From contig NW_026943605.1 in the NCBI RefSeq assembly GCF_024139115.2, forward strand, positions 310,001 to 374,000: a DNA stretch of 64,000 nucleotides. The letters are read 5' to 3'. The position numbers were made by a program, and so were the translations under genes. Below the pieces are notes generated by a model. It was not told where the DNA came from, did not search any database, and saw only the letters and a program-made list of their open reading frames with translations. This DNA comes from Armigeres subalbatus. Its lineage: Eukaryota; Arthropoda; Insecta; Diptera; Culicidae. Positions 31,230-42,195 of this stretch are shown here, in pieces (position 1 is the first letter of the stretch; the number at the start of each line of letters is the position of its first letter).

Positions 31230-32045
31230 ATGGAGGGGGATGACGCCTCCTGGACCCTGGTCAAGAACAAGAGGAAACCGAAGACGTCAAGGGCCGAAAA
31301 GAAGGCCCAGGCGAATGAGGGTAGCAAGAAGTCTAGGGTAGGCGCCAATCACTCCAGGGGCGATGCCCTAGTCATCACGGCGGACGAGGCTAAGTACTCG
31401 GACGTCTTGAAGATGATGAGGAGTGACGTCAAGCTCGGTGAACTCGGCGCCGACGTACGTCGAATAAGACGTACCCGGATGGGCGAGATGATCCTCGAGC
31501 TGAAGCGGGGTGTCTCGCAAAAGGGCGCCGCCTACAAGAAGTTGGCGGAGGAAGTCCTAGGCGAGACGGTCAAGGTGAGGGCACTCACGACGGAGGTGAA
31601 TCTAAGGGTTAAAGACCTGGACGAGATCACCGAAGTCGAAGAGTTCGTCACGGCACTGCGACGACAGTGTGAAGTGGAGACGCCCACCGCAGCCGTTCGG
31701 CTACGGAAAGGTCCGGCAGGGACGCAGGTAGCATTGGTTCGGCTATCTGCAGCGGACGCCTCCAAGGTAGTCAAGTTAGGGAGCGTCAAAGTGGGATGGT
31801 CAGTATGCCCTGTGCGCATATACGAGCAACCCGAAGTTTGCTTCAAGTGCCTGGAACCGGGGCACAAGCAATGGGACTGCAAAGGCCCTGACAGAAGCAA
31901 TATCTGCCGACGCTGCGGATTAGAGGGACATAAGGCACAATGCTGCACGAACCTCCCAATTGTTTGATTTGTTCCAGCAAAGCTGTGAACAGCAAGCACC
32001 CCATGGGGGTTCGATGTGCCCGGCGTTTAAGCGTGCTGCAAAATC
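31230..32045 (+). pseudogene. R1-clade ORF1 of element D
   Basis: Starts MEGDDASWTLVKNKRKPK at 31230. Conserved R1 ORF1 domain: SRGDALVITADEAKYSD, MILELKRGVSQKGAAYKKL, LRVKDLDEITEVEEF and RLRKGPAGTQVALVRLS, then KVGWSVCPVRIYEQPEVC. Zinc knuckles CFKCLEPGHKQWDC and CRRCGLEGHKAQCC are intact. The third (CLICSSK) is in another frame after a one-base change near 31965, which ends the open frame at 31967. Better preserved than ORF1 of element A. Predicted role: RNA binding in the element RNP. Confidence 0.85.
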
Positions 32046-32048
32046 AAA

Positions 32049-32219
32049 ATGCAGGTAACGCAGCTGGCTTGCTCAGCCCCGCCTGAGTGTTTGGTGTGCG
32101 CAGGTTTAGAGGAAACGGCGGAACACGTGTTGTTCGTGTGCTCACGTTTTCGCACAATGCGTGACCACATGCTTGCCACATGTGGTCTGGACACTACCCC
32201 GGACAACCTAGTCCGGAGG
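32049..32219 (+). pseudogene. R1 element D ORF2: start fused to C-terminal zinc region
   Basis: MQVTQL, the expected ORF2 start just past ORF1, is joined directly to ECLVCAGLEETAEHVLFVC, the C-terminal Cys/His region (compare C-PAC-ID-VEETPEHVIFDC in element A). This is an internal deletion of nearly all of ORF2. It ends NLVRR, where the foldback element is inserted; the sequence resumes at 33669 with MCKDEVGWN. Confidence 0.8.
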
Positions 32220-32537
32220 GAATCTATGACAAAAGGTCGAAAGACAAAAGGTCGAAAGGACAAAAGGTCGAAAGACAAAAGGTCGAAAGGACAAAACGTC
32301 GAAAGGGACAGAAGGTCGAAAGGACAAAACGTCGAAAGGACAAAAGGTCGAAAGGGACAAAAGGTCGAAAAGGACAAAAAGGTCGATAGGTCAAAAGGTT
32401 GATCAAGAACAAGCTGATAAAAAGCTTTGTAAATTCCAAAGGAATTTGTGAAATGCATTTAACTTCAAGCAGAAATTAAACACTCATCGCATTAATCAAA
32501 GTTGAAGAATGAGCCATTTTCAAAGAAGGAGTAATGA

Positions 32538-32935
32538 CTATTAGACTGGCCCAGGAAACAAAAAGTTGTCTGATTCCACGGGGCACCCCCCAGGATTGTG
32601 TCTTTGGGTGAGAAAATCAATCTCTGAAAATTTCAGCTCAATCGCTTGTTGCATAAGCTGGCGCATTTGATTTGAAGTTTGTATGGGGATTTCAGCCAAA
32701 ATGTATAGGAAAATACACCTCCGTCACTCATTCGATCGGGAAATTGGTTCTGATTGCTCGATTGACCTCAGAATTGCAAAAACGGCAGTTGGTATGCTAC
32801 AGAACAATTTCACAGAACATTGCATAATGATTAAATGAACTATTATATAATTTTCGGCTGGGGGTTTCGTTCTGGGGGTTGCCCCGTGGAATTCGACAAC
32901 ATTTTTTTCTCCCCATAGTAATCTGGGCCAGTCTA
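32538..32935. mobile_element. MITE with TTAGACTGGCCCAG ends
   Basis: Left TTAGACTGGCCCAGGAAAC and right CTGGGCCAGTCTAA. Homology continues inward (ATTCCACGGGGCACCCCCCAG versus the inverse of CTGGGGGTTGCCCCGTGGAAT). A TA or TAA target is likely. Non-coding, ~398 bp. Confidence 0.8.
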
Positions 32936-33020
32936 ATGATTATGAAACAATATTTTTAATATCTAGATAGTTCTGTTAGAGATAAAAAAGATTGTTGAAA
33001 TAAAACCTGTATTGCACAAG

Positions 33021-33391
33021 ACAGAGTTGTCCTATACAGTTTGCAAAAAAATTGCTCTTTTATTTTTCACCATTTTTAACAATCAAATAGAATTCATTCA
33101 ATGAGTGCAAATAATAGATTGATGTCTAGGTTTTCTAAATGTTACTTTGATCTGTCAAAATAGTACACGCCTCAGCCATGCAGACGCGTGCATTAAAAAT
33201 ACACCTGCGTGTAATACAAGCCAGTGTATTTGATGTGCGGCGTGTGCCATTTTGACAAATCGAAGTGACGTTTAGAAAACTCAAACATCCATCTATTAGT
33301 TGTACTCACTGAATGAATTTTATCTAATTGTTAAAAATTGCAAAAAATAAAAGAGCAGATTTTTTGCCAACTGTGTAGGCCAACTCTGTTG
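33021..33391. mobile_element. MITE with ~145-bp inverted ends (ACAGAGTTG)
   Basis: ACAGAGTTGTCCTATACAG at the left and CTGTGTAGGCCAACTCTGT at the right. Arms stay about 80 percent alike inward past TTAACAATC, AATTCATTCA and TTTTCTAAA to GTCAAAATAG / CCATTTTGAC. Non-coding. Confidence 0.8.
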
Positions 33392-33659
33392 CGAGATTGA
33401 TTCTTTCCGTTTCAGTTTCTTGTCTATTTCGACCTTTTCTCCCTTTCGTCTTTTTGATCTTATTGATATTTTTTTCTTTCGACCTTTTGTCCCGTTCGAC
33501 GTTTTGTCATTTCGACCTTTTGTCCTTTCGACCTTTTGTCCCTTTCGACCTTTTGTCCTTTTCGACCTTTTGTCCCTTCGACCTTTTGTCTTTCGACGTT
33601 TTGTCTTTCGACCTTTTGTCCTTTCGACCTTTTGTCTTTCGACCTTTTGTCCCTAACCC

Positions 33660-34182
33660 GTTCGGAGGATGTGTAAAGATGAAGTTGGCTGGAACGCCGT
33701 TTTATCGGCTATCGCCCAAATCGCCTCGGAGCTACATAGAAGGTGGCGCGTGGACTCAAGGATGGCTAGTTCAGGCGCAAATAAGAGGTGGTCCAAGGGT
33801 TCGGAGTCGGTTTCATGGGTCATACCGGTGCCCTGTGGTCGAACTCGATCCTTTTACCGAACAAGTGGCCGCGCGAAGAACAACATGGTATCGTCGCTTT
33901 CGCGGCGTTGGTCAACCGGGCGGGTTCCGAGCCCGAGGACGGAAAGGGGTCCTCGTCAAGGCTGGGGCAGGCGTAGGCACCGCGTCGGCAAGTCCCTCTG
34001 TGTGCTGGCGAATAGGCCCTATCGCAGAAAGGTCAATTTGGGGTGCACGCGGCATCATCATTCTTGATACCAGTCGTGCAGAGGGAAGCAGGCGCGAAGT
34101 CGACCCTGCCCACCTTCCGAGGACATAGGGCGTGGTAAGGCCACCTGGAAAGCCGACAACGCGCTGGCACGATACCATGGTG
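33660..34182 (+). pseudogene. R1 element D ORF2 C-terminus
   Basis: Resumes the reading frame interrupted at 32219: MCKDEVGWNAVLSAIAQIAS, then ELHRRWRVDSRMASSG, matching the terminal helix of R1 ORF2 (element A: EGTWHAVTRVVTQIMSELQ). The frame stays open to 34067. A 3' UTR of about 260 bp follows. Confidence 0.7.
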
Positions 34183-34443
34183 TTCTTCTAAAAAAGCGAG
34201 TTACGATGTTCGGTGCTGCAAGGACACGCAGCTAACCTCGAGGGTGCGTTGTGCACTGGCCCTCCTTTGAAGCATTACTTTCTGGTTGTACCGAAGGGAC
34301 TATGGGCTTGGCGGCAATGGAAACGGTTTAGCGGGTCGGGAATGTAGTCCTGCCTCCCTCGGTGATCCCTAACCCCGCACTTCCTGGTCAACCCAGGATG
34401 TCTGTTGAGCAGATTCCCCCTCCATTGTTTAGGAAGAAAAAAA

Positions 34444-35380
34444 AACACTCTAGTCTGTGCCCTTTCTTATAGATTGGGCATATGAGGCCATCCAACCAGC
34501 CGGCAGGCAGTTCTTCATCCTCCCATATTTTCTGGATAATGTGGTCGATTGATTGATGCAGCTGCTCACTTCCGTGTTTGAGAAGCTCGACCGGGATCTC
34601 GTCCTTCCCAGCAGCTTTATTGTTTTTCAGCTCGTTTAGAGCCTTCTTAACCTCGTCCAGCATTGGTGGTTCCACAGCTTGACCGTCGCCGACTATGTCC
34701 ATCCTGCTCCTTAATACACCTTCATTTGCACCATTTAACAAATCTTCGAAGTGCTCCTTCCACCTGGCTGCCACCATAGTCTTGTCTGTCAGCAAATTCT
34801 CCTTTCGGTCATTGCACATGGCGGGCACTGGCGCAGTCTTATGCCGCGCTCCATTGACAGTTGCGTAAAACCTCCGCATATCGTTTCTATCCATGTTCTC
34901 CTGTGCTTCAGCTATCACACTCTTTTCGTGTTGCCTTTTCTTTCTGCGGTGAATTCGTTTCTGTTCTGCCCTTGCTACAATGCCACGCGTGGTTATGTTC
35001 CCACAATCTGTTGACGTCGCCAGATCCGATGGAATCCCCTATCCGCTCGTCCAGCTTCTGATGGTACTGTTAAGCAACTTCTTCAACTGACAAGCGTTGG
35101 ATAATAAAACGCATCGTTCTGTAGTTTCGCTAGAGAGTCGCGCCCGAATTTGTGCAACTACAAGGTAGTGATCCGAGTCTATGTTCGGACCTCTGAAGGA
35201 CCTTACATCTATAACATCCGAGAAATGTTGTCCGTCGATCAGCACGTGTCTATATATGAACATGTGTCTCCACTCGGATGTTGCCAGGTGTGTTTGTGGA
35301 TATTCCTACGTGCGAAGTAGGTACTGTTTATTGCCATCCCTCTAGCAGCAGCAAAGGTTCTCACTTCTGACATGCCATGC
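34444..35380 (-). pseudogene. RTE-like element C, 5' part (endonuclease end and RT start)
   Basis: Minus-strand 34918-34388: KAPVPAMCNDRKENLLTD-like linker, WKEHFEDLLNGANEG, LNELKNNKAAGKDEIPVELL and DGLICPIYKKGHRLEC; the last Cys codon meets the R1 insertion and coding continues at 30741. Upstream: [35 protein letters not shown] (35240-35120) and [18 protein letters not shown] (near 35330-35275), the endonuclease end. It is truncated near 35380, so the endonuclease N-terminus is missing. Confidence 0.8.
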
Positions 35381-35589
35381 GAGGCTGACTTTGGTGCTCA
35401 CTCTACTCTTCTTTGTCATGCCTCGAGGTGTCGATAGCGATAGGTACCATCAGTTCTACGCTACGACACTCATACCTCATACTCATAGCTGCCATGCATC
35501 GTGGTGGCGACTGCGGTTGCCTACCACTCGACATGTGCAAACCTGTCATTCACTTCCCCGCGCTCAGCCTGTTTTCGCTCAACTAACCA
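35381..35589. other. Unassigned junction
   Basis: Between RTE C and R1 E. Contains tandem-like CTCATACCTCATACTCATAG. No gene. Confidence 0.5.
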
Positions 35590-35883
35590 ATCACAAGTTA
35601 GTCGTGCTTGTCGACTGTTGCTCGGCGCGCCAGATTCTCTGCAAGTTGCAGGCAATTTGAAGGGTTGCAGTCGAAACTGCGTTCCACTTCTCCACCGCTT
35701 GGAACATCCTATAGATAATGGTATCCGGGGTTGTGTCCCGACCGCAAACGTCTAACATACGAACGAGGACATACGAGGACATACGAACAGTATGTGCTCT
35801 GTATTTTCATCAACACCTGGGCAGTCAGGACAGACGTGTGCCCAAACTTGTGGGTATGCCGGAAGCAATCATGGCCTGACAGT

Positions 35884-36345
35884 AATTTATTTATTATTTA
35901 TTACATCAATAGACTTGATACAGCCCCAATGATGGTTTAAAATATATATATAAATACAATATCACATCACTACATTAAAAACATTGTCAAGGATTAAAAT
36001 ACAATACAATCACAAATACATTAACTATAGTCTATGTGCGTCAATTGTTCTGGTCGGTAAAAATGATGTGAAGAACCGGCGGAGGACATCTCGTGTCAAG
36101 TGGAAATCAAACACCGACGCCACTCTATTGAAGACACGCTGCAAACCATGGAGAGCACTACGCAGCCCATAGTTTGTGCGACGAAAAGGAAGTCTTAGCA
36201 TTAGGTTACTCCGCAGTTGTCGGGGTTGTGCGTTGATGTTTATTTGCCGCAGAAGAGTGTCACAATCTATTCTTCCTTGCAAAATATCGGCGACGGTTAA
36301 TGCTCTGCATACATCCCTTCGGATACACAGAGGTTCTAAGCTGAT
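35884..36345 (-). mobile_element. 5'-truncated CR1-like 3' end inside R1 E
   Basis: A minus-strand 85-residue frame (36282-36025) reads QLRSNLMLRLPFRRTNYG, then VFNRVASVFDFHLTRDVLR, the kind of C-terminal tail seen in CR1/jockey-type polymerases. The 3' region ends GGGGCTGTATCAAGTCTATT and (A/T)-rich AATAAATAATAAATAAATT. CTGACA lies on both sides (near 35876 and 36350). A second copy of this family's 3' tail lies at 40093-40165. Confidence 0.6.
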
Positions 36346-37771
36346 CAGCTGACAACGGCTCTCGTAGCGAGGAAGTCAGATGGAGTAATTGTGTCAGATG
36401 GAAGTGAACTTCCCCATGGGTTCTCCTCACCCAGCTCGATATGTTAGGTATCAGTCGGTGGGTCCATCTACCTTTAGGAGAGTTATCCAACTCGCGCTGA
36501 CATCTGGAAACCGAAGTCACCCTGATGCGTTCGCGGGCTCCTCTGATGCCACGTAGCTCGAAACACTCCTCGTCTTCCCGGATGACCAGCCCGACTGGTC
36601 ATGCTCGCAATCATGTAGGCTGCATCGTGTGATATCGTGCGGTAGGCAGATATCACTATGAGACACATCAAGCGGTACGTGCTCTCCAGCTTCCGCAGGT
36701 AACTGGTTACCACCTACGTCTACTGGCACACGCCTTGGAACTGTTGGACATCATCCTCTATAATGCCGCAACAGCAGTCGAAGCCCTCTTGCACGCATAG
36801 TCGACATTGTGGTCGTAATAGACGACATAGTCGGTCAGCTTGTCGTCTATTGCGACCCCGAGGAGCTTCAAACTCCGCTTTGATGCGATCGCGACTTCGC
36901 CCACGTGAATCACTGCATGTTGAACCGACTTGCGGTAGTTGACGATAACCACCTCCGTATTATATTGAGTGAGATCCAGGCCTCTAGCGCTCATCCAATC
37001 CTCCACCGTGCTGATCGCGTGTGCTGCGGTCAGTTCTACCTTGGGAATTTACTCCCCGCAGACCTCTAAGGTTACGTCATCGGCGAAGCTGACGATCTAA
37101 ACACCAAGAGGGAACTTTAGCTTCACAACCCCGTCATACATAAGGTTCCATAATACCGGGCCTAGTATTGTACCCTGCAGAACTCCTGCGGTAATAGGTT
37201 CACTTCTCTGACCGGCATCGGTCTCGTATAATAGTACACGGTTCTGGAAATAGCTTTCCAAAATCTGGTACAGGCCCACCGGCGGGCTAAGCCAGTGTAA
37301 CGAGAGCGCGATGGCATCCCAGCTTGCGCTGTTGAATGCGTTCTTCACATCAAGTGTCACTAACGCACAGTATCGAATACTTCGCCTTTTCTGTTGGATC
37401 GCTATCTCGGCGGTCTTTACCACCGAGTTAATAGCGTCCAATGTGGACTTACTCTTGCAAAAACCGAACTGATTGCTTGACAGGCCGTTCGTACCCTTTG
37501 AGTACGGGGTCAGCTTGTTGAGGATGTTCCTCTCTAGCAATTTGCTCGTCTTGTCTATACCACAGATTGGTCTATGCGCCGATGGGTCGCCCAGGGGCCT
37601 CCCGGCCTTCGACAACTACACCAGTTTCTTTCTTTGCTATCTTTCGGGGAATCCACAATCATCTAGGCATCTCTGCATAGCTAGCCTAAACATGTGCAGG
37701 TTCGTTATGATTGCTGTCTTGAAAGCGCTGTTCTGAACTCCATTAGGCCCTGGAGTTTCTGTTCGTTACCA

Positions 37772-37878
37772 CCCGAGCAGCACACTTGTGGTATGGAGAT
37801 TTCTGTAACTTATATACAACTGAATTAGGTTACATCTAAGATGCAGCAACCAAATCGGCCTGATTTGTGCTGCTAGGG
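37772..37878. mobile_element. ~107-bp MITE, CCCGAGCAGCACA ends
   Basis: Begins CCCGAGCAGCACA, ends TGTGCTGCTAGGG; the interior is AT-rich. The same ends occur at 53499-53605. It interrupts the RT upstream region of R1 E. Confidence 0.8.
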
Positions 37879-38449
37879 CAGGGATTTGGTCACCGCGAGT
37901 AACACTTCGTTCGTCACCGGAGCCACCATTTCAGCCGCACCCATATTGCCTTGCGGTGCAGGAGACCAGGGACTTGTGGCTCGAGACGGGAAGAGTTCCT
38001 CGATAAACCTCGCCAACCTTTCCGGGGACCGTTATGGGGGGTGAAGAGCTCCCTTTGGTCTTGGCCACCACTAACCTGTAGGCGTCACACCATGGATTCG
38101 AGTTGGCTTTTCACATGGGTTGTCGAAGCACGATTACTTACACGATTACTGCTCTTGATGGCCCTGTTAAAGACCAGTTTCGCAACTGGAGACACTTCAC
38201 GGCGGTCCGCTCTTTCATCCTCGGTGCGGGCACGTTGTATCCTTCGACTAGCCTTGAGGCAGGTTTATCGAAGGGCCGCAATCTCGGGACTCCACCAGTA
38301 CACTGGGCTTCTGCAATTTCTCGGCTGGGTTTCCTCGGCATGGTGGCGTCGCACGCATGTGATAGGACAGCTACCAACGCATCCCCGCTTAGACCTTCAG
38401 TGTTGGCTTCCAGTCCCAGGGGCGCAGTGAAAACTTCGCTGTCGAAGTG

Positions 38450-39155
38450 ATTGGATCTCCACCCACGGTCCTATCAGAGTTCCCCGGACCTAGGTTGTTG
38501 CACGTTGTTAAGTACAAACTTGGTACGTCACAGCACCTACACAGTGTTATCAGCAAAGTGTCTACCTGGACTTCAGAACTTGCGCCAAAGATGACAACGC
38601 TGTCAGGGGAATTGTCAGCAATCGTAAACACAAACTAATGTGCACATCATGAAATCGCAACTTGAACTTCAACATTTATAATTTATTATTCTGAGTTATT
38701 AAATACATCGTAATTTGTGCAATAAATCTGTACCAACTAGAATTAACAGGTATATGAAGCCCTATAGAAATTATGAATTGTGCCAATTATTAAATTAATT
38801 TCTAGATTTTCTCTACCGAGATCGAGGCTCGGATTGAGGTTACAAAACCCATATTTATCCAGGAATCTTAATTAATTTGCTAAGCAACAAAGGTAAACTA
38901 TTTAAACCTAAAATGTACTTAATATCTAATGCTTAAGTACCCTAGATACATCGCTGTGCCCCTAGCAAGTCCCATACACGAATTCAGGTCACGGGAAATT
39001 AAGTTTACTTGAACTCATGAAACGTATGTATAGAATAAGCCGCATAATCAAATAACCTAACCGATGTAAATTTCATTATAGGAATTTTTTAACCGTCCCT
39101 GAATAAACAACGAGTTAAGAAATCGGATACCGTCTATTATTGTTACTGCCGTAAC
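38450..39155. other. AT-rich insertion in R1 E, unidentified
   Basis: R1 homology stops near 38450 and resumes near 39160 at an earlier point of the ORF2 sequence. The intervening ~700 bp lacks inverted ends I can define and has no motif-bearing frame. Confidence 0.5.
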
Positions 39156-39533
39156 ACACGCCATAGTTGATCTTAAAGCGAATTGCTAGATGATCACTAT
39201 GGGTGTAACCCTCGTACACCCTCCAGTCCAAGTCTAGTGCCAGACCAGGACTGACAAACGTTACGTCAATCCATGACTCGACCCCGTTTCTTCTGAACTG
39301 ATAGCGGAACCATCATTGACTAGCACTGCGACGAGCTTCGCTAGCGCCTCTAGTAACGTTTGACCCTCCCACTCCACTGCCCAAGTTAAAACCTCCTGCT
39401 ATAACGACCGGCTTACGACCCACTAGGTCAGACGATAGCCTATCGATCATCTGCTTGAACTGTTCTTTTGGCCACCTTGGTGGAGCATAGAAGCTACAAT
39501 AGAAGACACCATTGATCTTGGCTATCGTGACTA

Positions 39534-42195
39534 GGGGTATGCGATAACACAATTTTTCCTGACGAAACGAAACGAAACGAAATTAGAAATGCAACTGTTG
39601 GATCGGAACGAAACGAAACGAAATTCAAATTTTCTTCCGAAACTTCGAAACGAAACGAAATCCGGGTCCATTTGATTCGAAATTTTTCGAAACGAAACGA
39701 AATTTAATTTTTTTCCGCGAAATTTTTATTAAATAGTTTTTTTTAGCATTATATACATAATGCAAAAAAAAAACGAATAAAAAAAATCCGCGGAGAAAAT
39801 AATTTTGTTTAATATTTTTAGAATCACGAGATTCAAATATTTTTCAATTGTTTTGGTGTATGAATGCGTCATTTTATCCACGGATCAATCCACTTTACAA
39901 TTACGCTTGCTTTCTGGGCCGCAACAGCAATGCTCATTTTGAATATGAATCTGAAACATTTATTTACCCAGCAGCTGTTCTAGATTCATTTTTTATACCA
40001 GCTAACTGTCAAAAACTTAAAACTGGCATAACGCTTAGTTCTATTTTCTACAGATTTGAACCACTAATGAATCACGAGTTTCAAATAGTTTGGTGTATTT
40101 ATTTATTTTTTATTTATTATAGTATACATCAACAGGCTTGTTACTGCCCCAATGATATTTGATTTAAACACAAAAACACTATTGACATCTTAAATGAAGT
40201 CTCCAGGTAAATTTTCGACCAAATTCATGAAGATTTATTGAATCTGCAAAACTTTCTAAAATGGTTTTTTCAACAGATCTAAACAGTTGATTGCAATACA
40301 AAACTCGACTTTTTCAAAATTTTTACTAAGGTCTGTTAAAAATATTAATTTTTTAATTTAAAGTATTTCTACGTTGTGAGTTTTTTATGATGAGGGGCAT
40401 TTTTCATCCATCACTTTTTGTATGGAGTTAGCCTTGGAAGATAAACGAAAATCGTGACTGCTAGATGAAAACCTTTTTTTGTTTCATTACTTTTTCACAA
40501 ATTCTTTGGTGCGGGGGATGCGCTGACTCTAGCAACACTTTCACAGTGGCTAACCGTCCTGGATTATGTGGAACTGTTTACTTGCCTCGGATTTCCTGGT
40601 GCCCTGGAAACGTTCCGAATTCCATGATGAATCTGTAAAGCCGTTATTTCTGCAACTTAGCAAAATAAAGAACAAATTTCCGTGAAAAAATACGGTTATT
40701 TGCTGATTTTATCAATAAAATGAAAGCTATAGTCCTATAGGGCATGATATAACAATTCAATTGAGACTGCCTTGTTACTTTTCAGCTGGTAGATCTGAAG
40801 AGGTAATCGCCAGTGTAACCTAATTAATTTGACACAGAATCCTCCAAATACAGGTCGGACTCGATTATCCGGAGTATCGATTTTATTTTCACTCCGGATA
40901 ATCAAATTCTCCGGATAATCGAACCACCATAAAAAAATTAAATCTGCAATTAAAAAACCTATGTTTTATTTTACTTGCAGTGGTGTAGTCAAAAATTATT
41001 TAGAAAAAAAACCCTGAATAATCCACCTGCGGCATCGGTGACTTTCTGGTGTATTATGGAAAAATAGTATTTTTGCCATAACTTTTGAGTCCATAGTCCG
41101 ATCCAACCAACTTTAAATATGAAATGGTAAGACGATTTCCATTTGAATGCAACTTGTTGGTTGAGAATACGTGCAAAAAAATGGCTGGACTATTTACGCG
41201 CTTTTTGTACAAAAAATAGTATTTTGGCCATTACTCATTTTATGCCAACAACTCGAACGCAGACCTTTACGATTATTGCTAAATTATAATTGTTAACAGC
41301 AGCAGCACGTCCAAACTAACAACAAACTGCCCTACGGAAAACGCACCGCACCGTGACAATCGGTAAGATTTTGAAACAATTGAAAATCGGGATCTGAAGG
41401 ATCTAGAAAATGTGAGAAAATTACAGATTTCCATAATGTACGGAATCAAAAATATCTGAAGGTAGAAGTTTAGGACATGACTATGATCTCAATCGGAAAA
41501 AATCAGTTCCAGAATCCGAAATAAATGAGATATCAGATAATGTCTCAAATATGGAGCATTCTTAAATCTGCAAATATCTAACAATCTACTAAATCAGGAA
41601 AATTTCTGAAACGTAACCATCTCCTTTACATTGTTTTCAAACAATGATTGTTTAAACTGAATACTTTCAAAAGACAATAGAAAACGGACAATACTCAGTA
41701 GTCCAGTGAGGATTATTTCGCTTATTGAAGAGTTTCCACAACTAGAAGAGCACAAATCGAACAAGCGCCTCATAATACATTACATATTTCATACACAAAT
41801 CAGTTAATTTAAATAAAAATATTGCATACCAAAACGATGAGATCTACAAATTATTTTACTTCACTGAACAATATTATTTAAATTAACAAATTGAAAGCTA
41901 AATGCATTTCTGTTGAAGATACAGAATTATATTACGTAGTGAGATTTAGTGAAAGAATTTATATGTATAAAATATTGAGTAGAATTTAAAAGGCTTTATT
42001 CAGCGGCGCAGCCGAATTTTTTTTTATTCTATGGAAATTGGAATTATTAAAAATTAATTTCGAAATTCCGTGAAATTCCGTTTAATTTCGTTAAAAGAAC
42101 GATTTTTCAGTCGAAATTTTTGAAATTCAACGATACGAAACGAAATTAGAAAAACAGATTTCGCCATACTCAAATTCCGCGGAATTCCGCGGATT
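39534..42195. mobile_element. ACGAAA-rich inverted-end element F1, right end lost
   Basis: The left arm starts GGGTATGCGATAACACA and runs through ACGAAACGAAACGAAAT runs to about 39720. The right arm (about 41999-42195) starts AGCGGCGCAGCCGAA and ends with ATACGAAACGAAATTAG, TTTCGCCATACTCAAATTCC. Both arms match F2 (47207-51126). The right terminus is missing, abutting a truncated gypsy pol. The interior has no transposase; it contains the tail of a CR1-like element (40093-40165), a CCGGATAATCGA repeat (40858-40925), a fragment of the 150-bp-module family (41020-41250) and AT-rich DNA. The element sits in R1 E's endonuclease sequence. Confidence 0.7.
40093..40165 (-). repeat. CR1-like element 3' tail
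   Basis: ATTTATTTATTTTTTATTTA, then CATCAACAGGCTTGTTACTG and CCCCAATGAT, matching the tail of the insertion at 35884 (CATCAATAGACTTGATACAG, CCCCAATGAT). Only the tail is present. Confidence 0.6.

Larger units (their letters stand above)
32220..33659. mobile_element. Foldback-like element 2, 9-bp TSD, inside R1 D
   Basis: The left arm starts GAATCTATGACAAAAGG, the same terminus as the element at 3105, and runs as GGTCGAAAGGACAAAA units to about 32398. The right arm (33428-33655) is inverse. GTCCGGAGG (32211-32219) and GTTCGGAGG (33660-33668) flank it, and the R1 protein frame continues across the empty site (NLVRR to MCKDEVG), which proves insertion. The middle holds two MITEs (32538-32935, 33021-33391) and short spacers; no transposase. 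Confidence 0.85.
30758..34443 (+). mobile_element. R1-clade element D, internally deleted, inside RTE C
   Basis: Plus-strand order: 5' UTR (30758-31229), complete-looking ORF1 with a late frameshift, first codons of ORF2, the ORF2 C-terminus split by a foldback element, 3' UTR, and an A-rich end (34432-34443). The ~16-bp target duplication is in RTE C. About 3 kb of ORF2 (endonuclease and polymerase) is missing, so it could only have moved with help, or it lost the segment afterwards. The 5' start matches R1 element A. Confidence 0.85.
35590..39545 (-). mobile_element. R1-clade element E, heavily decayed, minus strand
   Basis: Colinear pieces. Endonuclease: ITIAKINGVFYCSFYAPPRW-type, RKPVVIAGGFN (39545-39160). 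Linker: HACDATMPRKPSREIAEAQ (38377-38138). RT core: LLERNILNKLTPYSKG, NGLSSNQFGFCKSKSTLDAI, VTLDVKNAFNSASWDAI, LQGTILGPVLWNLMYDG (37615-37097), SFADDVTLE near 37085 and LDLTQYNTEVVIVN (36980-36940). C-terminal: GRWTHRLIPNISSWVRR (36470-36410) and the terminal helix (35690-35600). It is broken by a CR1-like 3' end, a MITE, an AT-rich block and many frame changes. Confidence 0.85.

Noticed and set aside
33397..34128. 243-residue plus frame as one protein
   Set aside because: First third is the foldback arm; the rest runs out of frame over the R1 C-terminus.
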